Source: Henckelia pumila
Taxonomy: Eukaryota; Streptophyta; Magnoliopsida; Lamiales; Gesneriaceae
Assembly (NCBI RefSeq): GCF_033568475.1
Contig: NC_133123.1
Location: 19,330,622-19,394,621 of the forward strand
DNA: 64,000 nt
Direction: 5' to 3'
The notes below the pieces were generated by a model. That model was not told the DNA's origin and did no database searches. It saw nothing but the letters and a program-made list of their open reading frames with translations. Numbering within the stretch: the stretch's first letter is position 1; the number at the start of each line of letters is the position of its first letter. A program made the position numbers and the translations under genes. Below are positions 25,111-36,526 of the stretch, piece after piece.

Positions 25111-25567
25111 AATTTTTAATTTTTCACTGTTTTAAAATATTACCCACTTCTGATTTTCTCAACTTTTTCATTACTTGTACAATAACACAGTTTTTTTTTA
25201 TTTACAAATACTTCTTATAGTTATTTTATGTCGTGGGAACCCAACATTTCGGTGCGCACTAGGTAAACTGTAGTAACTCATTCCGGAATTACTAACTAAG
25301 CAAATTAGTTTAAGTATGCAAAATAACTTAAAACACAATAATCAATTAAACCAGCAAAAACTTAAATAACTCAACTAAAACTACCGGCAAGAATACGACC
25401 GGCCCCAAAACAAATATTGATAAATGTTATACAACCCTATCAAAAGTAATACTAAATTCCACAAATGAAAACTTGGTATAGTACAATTCACCATGCTGCA
25501 GCTCAATTAATGACCGCTACCTCCCGGATTCGTCCAACCTAAGTCATGCCCCGTAGAATGGGGTGTC

Positions 25568-28500
25568 TGTTAGAAAATCAAATATCTAAGTTTCGGTGTT
25601 TGACATTCAACTGTGCACATCAACAAATTTAAAAGCAGAAGTTGCGGAACAGAAGCAGAAGAGTAAAGAGAACCAATAAACAATAGATGAAGAGCAGAAA
25701 AGCAAATCAATTGTGGGGACCTCGGGTTGTTAATCTCATTTTAGGGCAACTAATGATTAATTAAACAATTAATCAAACAATTAAAGAATAATAAATCAAG
25801 AGCAGAAATTTTTTTTTTTTTTAAAAATCTCAGAGCCTCGCTCGATCGGGCAAAGTCAGCCGATCGAGCGAGCAAAATATCAAATTCTCGGGTCTGCACA
25901 TTTTTGGCCTCGCTCGATCGGGCAAAGTTAGCCGATCGAGCGAGCCCAAAATGCTCGATTTTCTGCCTTCAATTTAAGGGCCTCGCTCGATCGGTGAACT
26001 TCACCCGATCGAGCGGGCACCATTTTCAGAAAACATCAGAAGACATTTTCTGCTGTCAAGCTTGGAACAATGGCAAGATCCTTCAAATAAATTCAAGTCT
26101 ATACATGATATAACATCTGAGAACATGCATGTAATCATATACGAAGTCTCTGGCATCAAAAAATGCATTGAATACATCAATTTGAATAACATAATAGATA
26201 TTAATTGAGCAAGCTACACAAAGACTCAAATGTGAGCTTCAAGTTTATAAGTTCATATCAAGTTTGATGCTATCTAACTACCATTCTTCTGCTTAAAACC
26301 CAAGTCCACACTTGCTAAGTCTCGCTCCCAATCTGTCAATGTCGTCTCAACAAAGCTCATGCCCCATGCAATGCACATATACAAAACAAAGCAACAACCG
26401 GATAAACTCCGGTGAGAAATCATTCTCAGTATAATCGACATATAAATGCGTTAAATAAATTCATATCAACTCTAAACATATCAACTCAAGAATAGAGTAA
26501 AAATAACGCATATATTGACTCAACTTCAAATCAAAACTCAATTTATATAGCGCGCTTATCTCAAGAATTGATTCTTATCACTTCATTGCCATCAAGATTC
26601 GTAACCGATCTTGACATGGATATCCATCTATCGTAGCCATTACGGGCTAGAAAATAAGGTTAACCGCAACCTTGGCATAGAATCAATTCAATATACAATC
26701 ATATCAAAAGCAATAAAGATCCACTACCTGTGATGGATCGACAATACATAAGTTCTACCTCAAGAACAAATACTTAAACAAGTATGTGGTTTGTTCGAGA
26801 TAACTCAAGAATAGTCGTTCTTGAGTTTCACAGTCCCTGACTCGCGATGTCGTCATTATACCTTTCATTCTCGAGTTGACGATGGTCCACATCTGGATAG
26901 GAAGTACCACAACTCATAGCAAATCTGCTCATTCAAACATCAATCATCTTCACTCACATTCACTTCAATCTTGATCACTTCTTCTTTGGTTTCAAGTTGA
27001 GGTTCTTGAGTCAATAGTCTCCTATTAAACTCTGAAACATATCATCAAAACATGTATATCAAGCCTCATTCTATTCAATCATTTCAGAATTGAATCAAAA
27101 TCATCAATATAGATTCAATCAACATTATTTCAAACTTCAACTTTTTCTTATTCGATATAACTCGGAGTCTTGAATCGTTAGCCTTCGAAACTCAACTGAA
27201 ATCGAGAAATAAAAATGCTATAACATTCATAACATCTAAACAACTATCTCAACTCAGTTATAGGCTATCAAAAAGATGTCAAAACATCAACTGGTATTAT
27301 AGCGATTGAAAATCGAAAATCGACTCGGTATCGAATTCCTTTCTAATCAATTCAGTCATTCGTATCACTTATATCAGCTGAATTCATCATTCAATTCATC
27401 ATATCAGCAGCTATAATCACATGTTAACAAGTCAAAAACATGCTGAAACAATGACAAGTTCATTTCTAAATTCATTTCCAATCCGACTGCGATATCGAAC
27501 GGCATACGAACTCAAAGACACAACATAGTTTCATAATCTGATATCTGCCATATTTCGTTCTTCAAAACATACTGAGAGAACAAAATACTTACATCAAATC
27601 GAAGCCCTCGTCGCAAGGATTCCAGAACATCTTTCGGAATTGAAATCGGACGAGCGAAACAAAAGTTATGGCGATTTGAAAATCGAAAAGCAAAGGAAAT
27701 GGAAGAGGGTTCGAGCTCCTCTGTTCACTTTCTGAATTCTGAAGTTTCTTACAACTTATGCACGTGTACAAGCTTAAAAATCTGATTAAATCGGATATGT
27801 ATTGCATAAATTGAAATTTAGTCCCTCAAGTCTTCAGTAATTGCAATTCAGTCCTTGGCCTTCGTTTTAATTCAATTTCAATCCAAAATAATTTAAGAAT
27901 ATTAGAATTAAAATCGAAACTCTAAATATTCCCAAATTAAATATACTCGGATTAAAATTAAATAAATTCGAATTAAATCAATAATCCCGGCCTTTTGCAC
28001 TTTAGCCCTCGAATCTTCGATATTCTCCAATCAACCCCTGATCGGGTTTTATCTTCAAAATACATCTTCTTTAATTTCAGAAATATGGAATTTAATCTCA
28101 AATTCCATAAATATTCAAATCAAATATTTATTATTTTAATTTAAGAATTCTCGGAATTTAATTCTCAAAATCCGTAAATTCTCAAATTAAATATTTTCGG
28201 CTCGGAAATTAAATCTATCATTTCCATAACTTCTCAAATCAATATTAGCCCATAATATGGAATTTAATTTTCAAATCTCATAATTAATAATTTAATATTT
28301 TTGGGTCTTACATCAATAGAAGCAGTAAAAAGAAGTCAAAGAGAAGAAAGTTGACCAGTATTCAACTGGCTGCTAAGCAAAACTAAAGGGAACAAATAGA
28401 CCAGTTGAATGGAAGCAGAAGCAGAAGCAGAAGAGCAAACCAGCGGAAGCTCTCTGTTAACCAGTCAAAGCTATTAACCCCTATACAAGGTCTCTCGTAC

Positions 28501-29320
28501 ACTGATACAATCAGAACTGTGCAAGAGGCAAAAATAGTACCTTCTACAGAGAACTAAAAGACAAAAAAACGGCTACAAACCAACGGATGTGTTTGAATTA
28601 TCAAGATGACTGTTATTTTGTACCTATAAATAAGAGACCACAACTATTAGGAGAACTATCTGGCTCGCAAGAACTCACAATCACTCATATCATGTCTTAG
28701 AACAACTGAACACTTTCAGTTGTTCATGACATATAACCAGTAGAGGAGTTCAAAGCATTCATTGTAGATCATATCAGAGTCGAAGAACACTCAACACACG
28801 CTTCAAGTAGATCAGATCTTTTTACGATCATTTTGTGTGAAGTGTTAATCTGTAAACTCGTTATTCATACATTTGAGATGTTGCAAACCTCTGTAACCTG
28901 ATTTTAGTCGAGGGTTAAAACCAGTAAAGAAACTAGGAGTTTCAGCAGTATGCAATGGGGTAAGTCCTAGATGAGGTGGGCTGTTAGTCAAAGTTTTAGT
29001 GAGTACCTTCTGGAAACAGAAGAAGAGGTAGAGCAGTTAAGTCTCCAAACATCCAAAAACAAATTCTTGTATTTTTTATTTCCTGTTGAAAACACACACA
29101 CACATCCAGTAGACCATTTTTATATAAGTTCAATCTCTCAGTTGATCTTATTCCACACAATTGTATATTTGTTAGTTAACTGTTTTGAAGAATCAGAGAA
29201 AGGATAGTTCAGTGGCTCACACTGCTGAACTCACTACCAGAAGCAGTAGGCGACTGCTTCAGAAACTAGTGCTAGAACAGTAGCAACTCACTACTAGTAA
29301 CTAGCACTCCGATCCTGGCA
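25568..29320 (+). mobile_element. Solo LTR (possibly Copia type), 5-bp duplication gtgtc
   Basis: It starts TGTTAGAAAATC, ends GATCCTGGCA and is flanked by gtgtc at 25563-25567 and 29321-29325. Without the nested element (25712-28312 plus one duplicated target) its length is about 1.15 kb. A TATA-like tataaataagag lies at about 28626. No protein domains. The orientation is inferred from that TATA. Confidence 0.6.
25712..28312 (-). mobile_element. Solo LTR related to the Tekay-like element, 5-bp duplication tcaat
   Basis: It starts TGTGGGGACC and ends GGGTCTTACA, the reverse of the TGTAAGGCCC...GGTCCCCACA ends of the LTRs at 47739 and 54857. It is flanked by tcaat at 25707-25711 and 28313-28317. 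It carries three hairpins of the CTCGATCGG type at about 25850-26016, in the same relative place as in the full element. At 2601 bp it is longer than those LTRs, so it is a related family or subfamily. Confidence 0.75.
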
Positions 29321-30521
29321 GTGTCCAAAACCAAAACGAGAACATGAGCTAAAAATTCTCAATACGAAAGTATGAATATACACATGCTATGAATGACAAA
29401 TTCAAATGAATGAGTACCGAAAACCTATCACGGTAGAAACTCTTGCTCAAAAAATGGCGCCATGGTATGTAGCACACTAGGTCGTTGCATCAGAAAATAC
29501 TCCCATACCATAAGAATTATGTGGAATAACCGGATCCAAATCCATGGAATCCATCCACAAATTAAAACCTTGGTTCTGAGAAACCCCTCTACTGATAATA
29601 TCAAGGTATATGCAACAAAACATGATAATGCATGCAGCATAATAATCGTGACATAATAAATACACATAAGCCATTCTATATAAATCATGCAAACATAAAA
29701 CATGAATACTCAAACCACGGTATCTCGAATAGTACGTCTGTAACTCATAATAAGCAACTTAGCGATACTGGCTTTCTAGTCTAAGCCTATAAACAGATAA
29801 TCACTGTATCACTAAATGTCTACCAAAAGTCTTAACTTGACTAATAGCTACTCGCTGAAGTTAATCAGTGACTAGCGATATACATGTGTTCGTAGTCAGC
29901 TCTTTGATGACGATTTCCCTAAACTCAAGGCACAACACTGCTACGATCTCGATAACGCCTCGTCACCGCCTAGCCCTCGAATACGTCGCCCAAAAACCCT
30001 TAAAACTCGACTATAAACGAGAGAGAAACTTGGAAAAGTTTTGAGGCAAGTGAAGCTCTCGGTCCCTATATATAGACCTCGATCGGAACGTCCGATCTCT
30101 CGTTCGAAGCTTCCGAACGCACTTCAAAACTTCCGATCGTCCTTCCGAACTCCCTCTACCGAACGTGTGTCTCTGATTGGACAATACACTGCTGCCGACA
30201 CAGTTCGAACCTTCGGAATTCTTTCAAGTCCAATCACCAATCAAAACACATATCCTTTCTAACTGACATGAGATCAGAGCTTTTGATCTGTTGTTCGGTG
30301 CTTTCAAACTTCTTGGTACTTCCGATTAACAACACTAGCTTCCGAACTAGTTCGGTGCTTTCGAACTGCTCTTCGGAGCTTCCGAACTGTCCCAACAATT
30401 GAAACTCTCGGAACCATTTTTGGTTGTCTTGAATATGATTTTCATGCTTCATAATGCAAATGAGAACCTGTTAATCATATTTAGACAATAGATTAACTTA
30501 ATTAGGAGTTGGGCTACTACA

Positions 30522-30698
30522 TAAATCCTCTCGCTAATTAACGTGATTAGCTTGCAAACTGCGTTGCTAGGTAAACCGCACTGAACAACGCCTATAAAAA
30601 GATTGACCGAAAAGATGTTGGTAGGGAGAATCGAACTCCTAACCATTAATTGTCAATAACTTACCTAATATTTCACCAATTCGGACCCCTCAATGAGG
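30522..30698 (-). mobile_element. tRNA-derived SINE, split by an LTR insertion
   Basis: On the minus strand the 5' part looks tRNA-like, with a B-box-type GAGTTCGATTCTC near 30630-30645, followed by a non-tRNA body (tgcggtttacctagcaacg, gctaatcacgttaattagcg). The flanks are a direct repeat of 22 bases with one mismatch (25204-25225 and 30699-30720), the long duplication expected for a SINE moved by LINE machinery. Everything between 25229 and 30521 was inserted later near the SINE 3' end. Confidence 0.6.
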
Positions 30699-30720
30699 AC
30701 AAATACTTCTTATTGTTATT

Positions 30721-31320
30721 CATGCTTGTATGCAGTGATTATTATAAGGCTACTTGACAGTATATTTGTAGAACTTGGATGCAGGCCCGGAGTATTATAT
30801 ATATAATGCTTTTTAATCAGGATATATTTGGATTGATAGTTTTGAAAGCCATGATTTTAAGTTCTTGACTTATTTGGATGAGATAATATCAAGTGGATCT
30901 CAAATCCAATTTGGATGGATAGCCACATTCATGAACCACATTTTAACTCAAACTTTAATTTTAATTCACATTTACAACACTTATTTGGATGAGATAATTT
31001 CAAGTGGATCAAATCCAATTTATATAAAGTTAAACATTTTCAAGTTTCAATAGTAACTATAATATATTTCAAATATACCCATTTTTCGTGCCATGTGAAA
31101 TCCATTTTTAAAATCTTTCCTATATATATATATCATATTCTCCCATGCAAATGAAATCCATAAAGTACCTAAACGCAGCTTTAGTTTTGTGCACGATAAA
31201 TTTAATGGAGAGCATATGATTCCGTGTTGTTAAATAGATACGACTTATATTAGTATATTCCATTAAAATTAGACTTCAAATTTTATTTTATTTTTCAAAA
31301 AAAAAAAAGAAATTTGATAT
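30721..31320. other. Intergenic DNA downstream of the WRKY gene, with a short direct repeat
   Basis: A direct repeat of about 44 bp occurs at 30868-30912 and 30979-31021 (acttatttggatgagataat, caagtggatc, aaatccaattt). The rest is AT-rich; the WRKY 3' UTR must lie in the right part. No other feature. Confidence 0.6.
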
Positions 31321-33118
31321 TCATCTACATGAAGTTCTTGCATGACAATCGAGGCCATCAAGAAAATCCAGACCCGAGAAGAAGTCATCGTTGAACATGG
31401 AATCTGAGATGTCGAACTGGTTGTAGTCATCGTCGAAGCCACCATCACTCGAGATGGGCAATATTTGATCATTTTCTTCTTTCATCTCCTGTTTGATTGA
31501 TGAAGACGCCTGGAGATCATCAAGGGGTTTTGGAGAGACTAGTGTAGTAGCAATGTTAGCGTCTAGTTTGGGTGTGTGATTTGGGCTTTTGGGATTGGGA
31601 AATTTCTGCCTGACGGTACCGGCTAACGAGTTCCTTCGAGTTGGCTGGCTATGGCTGTGCTCGGCTGTGTAGGTTATGATAAACATTCCTGGATCACTGC
31701 AACTTTGCTCCACTTGCTTCCTTGCCAAACAGCCCTTTGAGCTACTACACCTGTAATAGCTTCTGTACATCATGGAAACAAAAATGTTTAATATTAAACT
31801 AAATAATTATATATTCAGTGAAATATATATCTTCAACATTTGTTAATTATCGTGTTATTAACAAAATCTTACCCTTTATTTCTATTTTTAACATGTATAA
31901 ATTATTTAGTATATATTTTCCGATAAAGAAAAATGCGAAGTAACTAAATCGCCATTATTATATCATGACTTTTGGATTGAAACCGGATTGGCCCACATAA
32001 TCTATCATTCTATAGCATGTACTAATGAGGAAATGAAGGACTTGATTAGAGCATCTAATAAGGGTTTCCCCTTATGATCAAACACTTATGATCTATCGAG
32101 TCGTGGATGATCAGATAATTTATCATAATTACATAAAAAAAAAATCTCATTATTAGTTTCGTTTCGAAATTTTAGATCATGATCGTACTTGAATGCACGA
32201 GTTCTGAAACTGATGAGAAGTGTTTACATAGAAGCTCTGCAAACACTATCTAAATGTGTGACACTTAGATAGTGTTTGTGAGAGTTTCTAAAAAGCACTT
32301 CGCAACTTTTTCTTAAAATTTTGATAAGAAAAAGCTGAGAAGCGATTACTAGAAGTTCTACCAAATACTACCTTAGTACCGAGCTAGCTAGAGATGGAGA
32401 TTGAACCTGGGATAGGGTGAGCCCTTGATAGGTTTCTGGCCATATTTGCGCCAAGCCCACAAATCAGAACCAAGGCCATCTGCGGAAACTTGAATCATCA
32501 CTCTTTTTTGCTGATTCTTCCTGTGAAAAATTATATTAGCATAATTAACTACTACAATTATTAAGGAATTATATACTTCAATCAAAATATTTATATATAA
32601 CCCAGCCCAAGTAAGAAAACAATTTCAAATGAATTATATATACATAAGAATTACTGCTGTTTTCTGTAGTTTAAAACCCTAAAACCTTTGTTGTTTGACC
32701 ATTACACGACGCACCTTCTCTTATATTTTGGTGTATAAGCTCCTCCATCAACTTTAGCTACAAATTCACCAGTCCCTGATGATCGATCAGATTGATCATG
32801 ATCAGCCTGCTTGTCTTCAACCGCGTCGTCGTCGTCTCGGGGTCGATTTTCTTGAAACTCGGAACCTGATTTCTGTGTGGAATTAGGAAGAGGATGGCAG
32901 ATTCCAGCTGGGTAGAAGGGCTTGTAAAGCTTTTCTAATTCATCACTATAGGAACCAATCGACATGTGGAAGAACTCTGGATAACTCGAACGGAACCCGT
33001 GATCGACGCTCTGATCTTCTTCGTCCATGTGGAGAATCTTTGTCAAATGATCGCCGCTGGATTGCCTGACTATGGCTTGAAGGCTCCAATCCTCCATGCT
33101 ATCCACAACGTCAGCCAT
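31321..33118 (-). CDS. WRKY transcription factor, group IIe (WRKY22/27/29-like), 319 aa
   Basis: Three exons on the minus strand, 33118-32715, 32520-32407 and 31762-31321, join in frame (960 nt including stop) with GT-AG introns of 194 and 644 bp. The second intron splits the Arg codon after the PYP of SPYPR, the conserved WRKY intron site. The N-terminus ([19 protein letters not shown]) resembles WRKY22/27/29. WRKYGQK is at 158-164, followed by the zinc ligands C178, C184, H208 and H210 (C-X5-C-X23-H-X1-H), a pattern shared by groups I and [21 protein letters not shown] and TYTAEHSH are group IIe wording. The C-terminus is acidic ([19 protein letters not shown]), a likely activation region. 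The protein should act in the nucleus on W-boxes (TTGACC/T); group IIe members act in immunity and stress signalling. The ATG at 33118 is the first in frame with the conserved N-terminus. Confidence 0.93.
32206..32375. mobile_element. Short MITE plus a partial inverted copy in WRKY intron 2
   Basis: 32264-32375 is a foldback (ttagatagtgtttgtgagag against ctaccaaatactacctta, with cttttt-cttaaaa at the tip). 32206-32253 repeats its left end in the opposite orientation (gctctgcaaacactatctaa). The same family occurs at 37621-37750. Confidence 0.6.
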
Positions 33119-33141
33119 CAAAAATAGTTATTGGTACTTCT

Positions 33142-33179
33142 TGACTTTTCAAGAATGTTTTTTAGAAACAGTTGTCAAG
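33142..33179. promoter_or_regulatory. Two W-box cores near the WRKY transcription start
   Basis: TTGACTT on the plus strand (33142-33148) and TTGAC on the minus strand (33175-33179) lie between the TATA box and the start codon. WRKY genes are often auto- or cross-regulated through such sites; a role here is inference. Confidence 0.3.
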
Positions 33180-33205
33180 CAACCAAATATTAAATTACAA
33201 ACTAA

Positions 33206-33212
33206 TTATATA
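33206..33212 (-). promoter_or_regulatory. TATA box of the WRKY gene
   Basis: TATATAA on the minus strand, about 90 bp upstream of the start codon, leaving a 5' UTR of about 60 nt. Confidence 0.5.
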
Positions 33213-33546
33213 AAGCATACACATATCACTATATATATGTATGTATATATATAGTAAGTAATGCTAACGACTGATTCAAACCATTTAACGCCGCAAAAGG
33301 ATTTGCCGCTAAATTTCTATAAAATAATTATGAATAAAATTCTGCTTCTTAAATATATCACACAAAATTCTAAACATGGTCATGTAATTGTCTGATACAG
33401 GCTTTAGATCCTCCCATTAGTTTAAATTTGATCTTACTACACTAAATTGGTTTTGTTCATTTAATCTGATTTTTTCTTAATTGAGCGCGACATATATATG
33501 AGACAGACATATAATGTCGAATAATATCTAACACCATTTGTTAATT

Positions 33547-33868
33547 ACGATATCCCACATTGAAATATTAAACTAATAAAAACTAGCTTATAAACTGATC
33601 ATGAGATCACACCACTAAATAAGCAAGCTTTTTGGGATGGTCATCTCGTGGTTTATTATCTAACATTGGTTCTCTCTCGTAGTGGAAGGGCCGACCTAGG
33701 AGGGGCGACCTAAGAAATAGCTACCACCAGATGAAAGGTAAGTGAAAGCCGTCTAGAGGGGGCCGACGTCCGGGTCGGCAATCATGTTACGATATTTCAC
33801 ATTGAAATATTAAACTGATAAATTAAGAATAACTTATAAACTCATTGATGTCACACTACCCAATAAGC
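33547..33868. mobile_element. Candidate TRIM (tiny LTR element) with about 90-bp direct repeats
   Basis: Direct repeats at 33547-33640 and 33790-33868 share acgatat-ccacattgaaat, attaaact, aacttataaact, tcacac-acc-aataagcat. Between them is a 150-bp non-coding spacer with a purine run (agagggggccga) just before the right repeat. The layout fits a terminal-repeat retrotransposon in miniature; the primer site is not certain. Confidence 0.4.
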
Positions 33869-33869
33869 A

Positions 33870-34050
33870 TCCCTTTAACAATTTCAAAATTCTAAATTTA
33901 CGTCACTAAAATGTAGGCGGGGAAATTAGACATATTTACTTCACTAAAATCAAATTTTGACTAATCAGATTATCAGAGCATCAAAACCTTGTTTAGACGA
34001 GGTATAGGATGATTTTCGTTAGTATCTCGGTAAACAACGGCATAATATTA

Positions 34051-34099
<49 letters not shown>

Positions 34100-34633
34100 G
34101 AAGAGTTTCTTTCGATAAGATGAAGGGCCGCAATATATTGGACTTTTAACTCGTTTTGTTTATTAATAATAATTCAAAAAATTAGGTTTCCGTTGACTTT
34201 TGCTTGTTGTCAAAGGAAAAAAACTGTATATTATAAATATTATCACACGCTTTCAATCGAATCCAAGCTTTCATAGTTTGTATTATTGACTGACTTTGAA
34301 CGCTTATAATAGAAATTAGGGGCCCTTTGAAAGGTGATGTTTATGGCTTGTTTGCACAAAACAATTGACTTCGTTGTGTTTACATTAGGATTGCGTTTTC
34401 GTTGGTGGGGGTGATTCCTCTTGATCATAATCTTGTTCCTATAACAAAATTTAATAACGACAAATTTTAATTTTGGTTTCATACATTTGATTCTTTGCAA
34501 TTTTGGTCAGTTTTAGTCTTTTATCTTTCAGTTTTGGACAATTTTTGTTTTGTTTAATTGTGAGTGTTGATATGACGACGAAATTGCACAAATCAAAGTT
34601 ATCTCAGCCCTTCATTAACGCTAAATAAATGTA
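33870..34633. other. Intergenic DNA with (TTA)n microsatellite
   Basis: A (TTA)n run at 34045-34098. The remaining sequence has no recognisable element or gene. Confidence 0.6.
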
Positions 34634-34804
34634 TAGGGATGACAATTTTCCCCGCGGATTCGAGTACTTGCGGGAAAAATCCGAAACGGGGCGAATTTGG
34701 GGGAGTATTTTCGGGTATGGGTTCAGGTTCGGGGATTTTTAAAAATCCCCGAAATATATTGGGGCGGGTATGGGGATGCTATCACCATCCCCGAACCCGC
34801 CCCG

Positions 34805-34873
<69 letters not shown>

Positions 34874-35529
34874 TTTTATTAAATCTAAAATATTATTAAA
34901 AAATTAAAATTAAAGTATTATTATTATTTCGTTAATATATTTTTTTATACATTATATATAATACATTCTTTATGATAGCTTAGTTTTTTATAACATAAAA
35001 ATATTATTTGAATCTCATTCATGTTACATACACATATAAAGAATTTATATTAGTCTAAATATATATTATTTATTTTGATAAATTTAAAAACAATATATAA
35101 TCTTAATAAATTTTTGATACATAATATTTTTCTTTAAAATATTAATTTTTATTTATAGAAATATTTTGTATTTAAAATATTTTTATTAATTTTAAAAGTT
35201 AGTTTTATAATAAAAAATTTGACCCAAAATATTTTAGGTATTTTATTATAAAATTGAATAATAATTTTTATATTTTTATATAATAAAATTTACTAATTCA
35301 TATATATATAAATAAATAAATAAAATTTATTTATAATATAGATAAATATATATATTTTCGGGTATGGGTATGGGTATGGGGATGGAGATTTGATCCCCGC
35401 GGGGATGGGTATGGGGAATCCCAGATAAGAATTAATGGGGATTGGGGCGGGTATAGGGATCGGATTTGAATTCGGGGATGGGGATGGGGTAGGCATCCCC
35501 GTCCCCGAACCGCCCCATTGCCATCCCTA
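34634..35529. mobile_element. Inverted-repeat element with GGGGATGGGG-rich ends, 7-bp duplication
   Basis: The ends are tagggatgacaat at the left and, read inward, tagggatggcaat at the right. Both arms are full of cggggatgggg and cccccgaacc-type wording. aaatgta flanks the element at 34627-34633 and 35530-35536. The interior is AT-rich and holds a (TAA)n tract of about 22 units at 34805-34870. It has no transposase. The duplication length is close to hAT, but the class is not settled. Confidence 0.7.
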
Positions 35530-35616
35530 AAATGTACGTTAGAAATATGACTAAAATTGCAATAAAATAAAGATAGCAAACTAACTAATTAAATTTGACA
35601 ACATGGATTACTAAAA

Positions 35617-35917
35617 GGAAAAATAAGTTTTTTGGACCATTAACTTGTCCATGTTTTGGTTTTGGTCCATTAACTTTTTCAATGTGGGTTTTGGTACACT
35701 AACTTTGCATTTTCAGTGTTTTTTGGTCCAACTGCATACGTGTCAATTTTTTATTGGTCCAAAATGATGACGTAGACCAATCAAAAGCTGACACGTATGC
35801 AGTTGAACCAAAAAACACTTAAAATGCAAAGTTAGTGTACCAAAAACCACATCGAAAAAGTTAATGGACCAAAACCCAAATGGGATAAAGTTATTGAACC
35901 AAAAAACTTATTTTCCC
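35617..35917. mobile_element. Foldback MITE, 9-bp duplication ttactaaaa
   Basis: A 301-bp near-perfect inverted repeat (ggaaaaataagttttttgg against ccaaaaaacttattttccc; ttggtccaactgcatacgtg against cacgtatgcagttgaaccaa). The flanks at 35608-35616 and 35918-35926 are identical. Confidence 0.85.
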
Positions 35918-36191
35918 TTACTAAAATCAGAAAGAGACAAGTATCACAGACAAAAAAAATATAATTTTTTTTGTAATAATTTAATAAAACTCGACATTTG
36001 ATTATGTTGGGATTACTTGCTAATATGATTTTTCTGATGTCCTTGATGCGTAATGAGTAAACTTCGATTAGACTAATGCAGTAGTTTGTAAATCCAGCTA
36101 GCCAAATAAATCGTATTTTACAAATCTCTATGCGACTAGTTTGTTCGAGAAGATGTGGTAGGGGAAATCAAATCCATTATCATTGGTCAAA

Positions 36192-36517
36192 GGGTAAATT
36201 GCATATATCACCCTTGTAAAATCCCGTGTTAGCTAATAACCCCCTGTGAAAGATTTTTAAGCTAATAACCCCCTGTGATTCTAGATTTGTAGCATACACA
36301 CCCCTTCTGGCTAAAAAAATGACGAAAATGCCCTTGACTTTTATGAACTATTTAATTTATCATTTATTTTATGTAGGAGTATTTTCGTCATTTTTTAGCT
36401 GAAAGGGGTGTGTATGCTACAAATATAGAATCACAGGGGGTTATTAGCTTAAAAATTTTTCACAGAGGGTTATCAGGTAACACGGGATTTCACAAGGGTA
36501 ATATATGCAATTTTCCC
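36192..36517. mobile_element. Foldback MITE, 9-bp duplication ttggtcaaa
   Basis: A 326-bp element with long arms (gggtaaattgcatatatcac against gtaatatatgcaattttccc; taataaccccctgtg against cacagggggttatta). Identical flanks lie at 36183-36191 and 36518-36526. Confidence 0.88.
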
Positions 36518-36526
36518 TTGGTCAAA

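Larger units (their letters stand above)
25229..30521 (-). mobile_element. LTR (minus orientation) inside the SINE, itself host to two further LTRs
   Basis: The left part, 25229-25567 (TGTCGTGGGAACCCAAC...CCCCGTAGAATGGGGTGTC), and the right part, 29321-30521 (...GGAGTTGGGCTACTACA), form one LTR of about 1.5 kb that resembles the LTRs at 56833-58306 and 63092-64000. A TATA-like tatatata at about 30066-30073 is followed, upstream in its own orientation, by a GTTCGGA/TCCGAAC motif cluster (30080-30390). I could not match a 5-bp duplication at its edges. Confidence 0.55.

Noticed and set aside
30600..30698. Functional tRNA gene on the minus strand
   Set aside because: There is a T-arm-like GAGTTCGATTC, but acceptor and D arms do not pair and the sequence continues into a repeat body with long flanking duplications; a SINE explains it better.
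34639..34899. ORF encoding poly-Asn / poly-Ile
   Set aside because: Translation of the (TAA)n microsatellite inside a transposable element.
34634..35529. CACTA element
   Set aside because: Ends do not begin CACTA/CACTG and the visible duplication is 7 bp rather than 3 bp.
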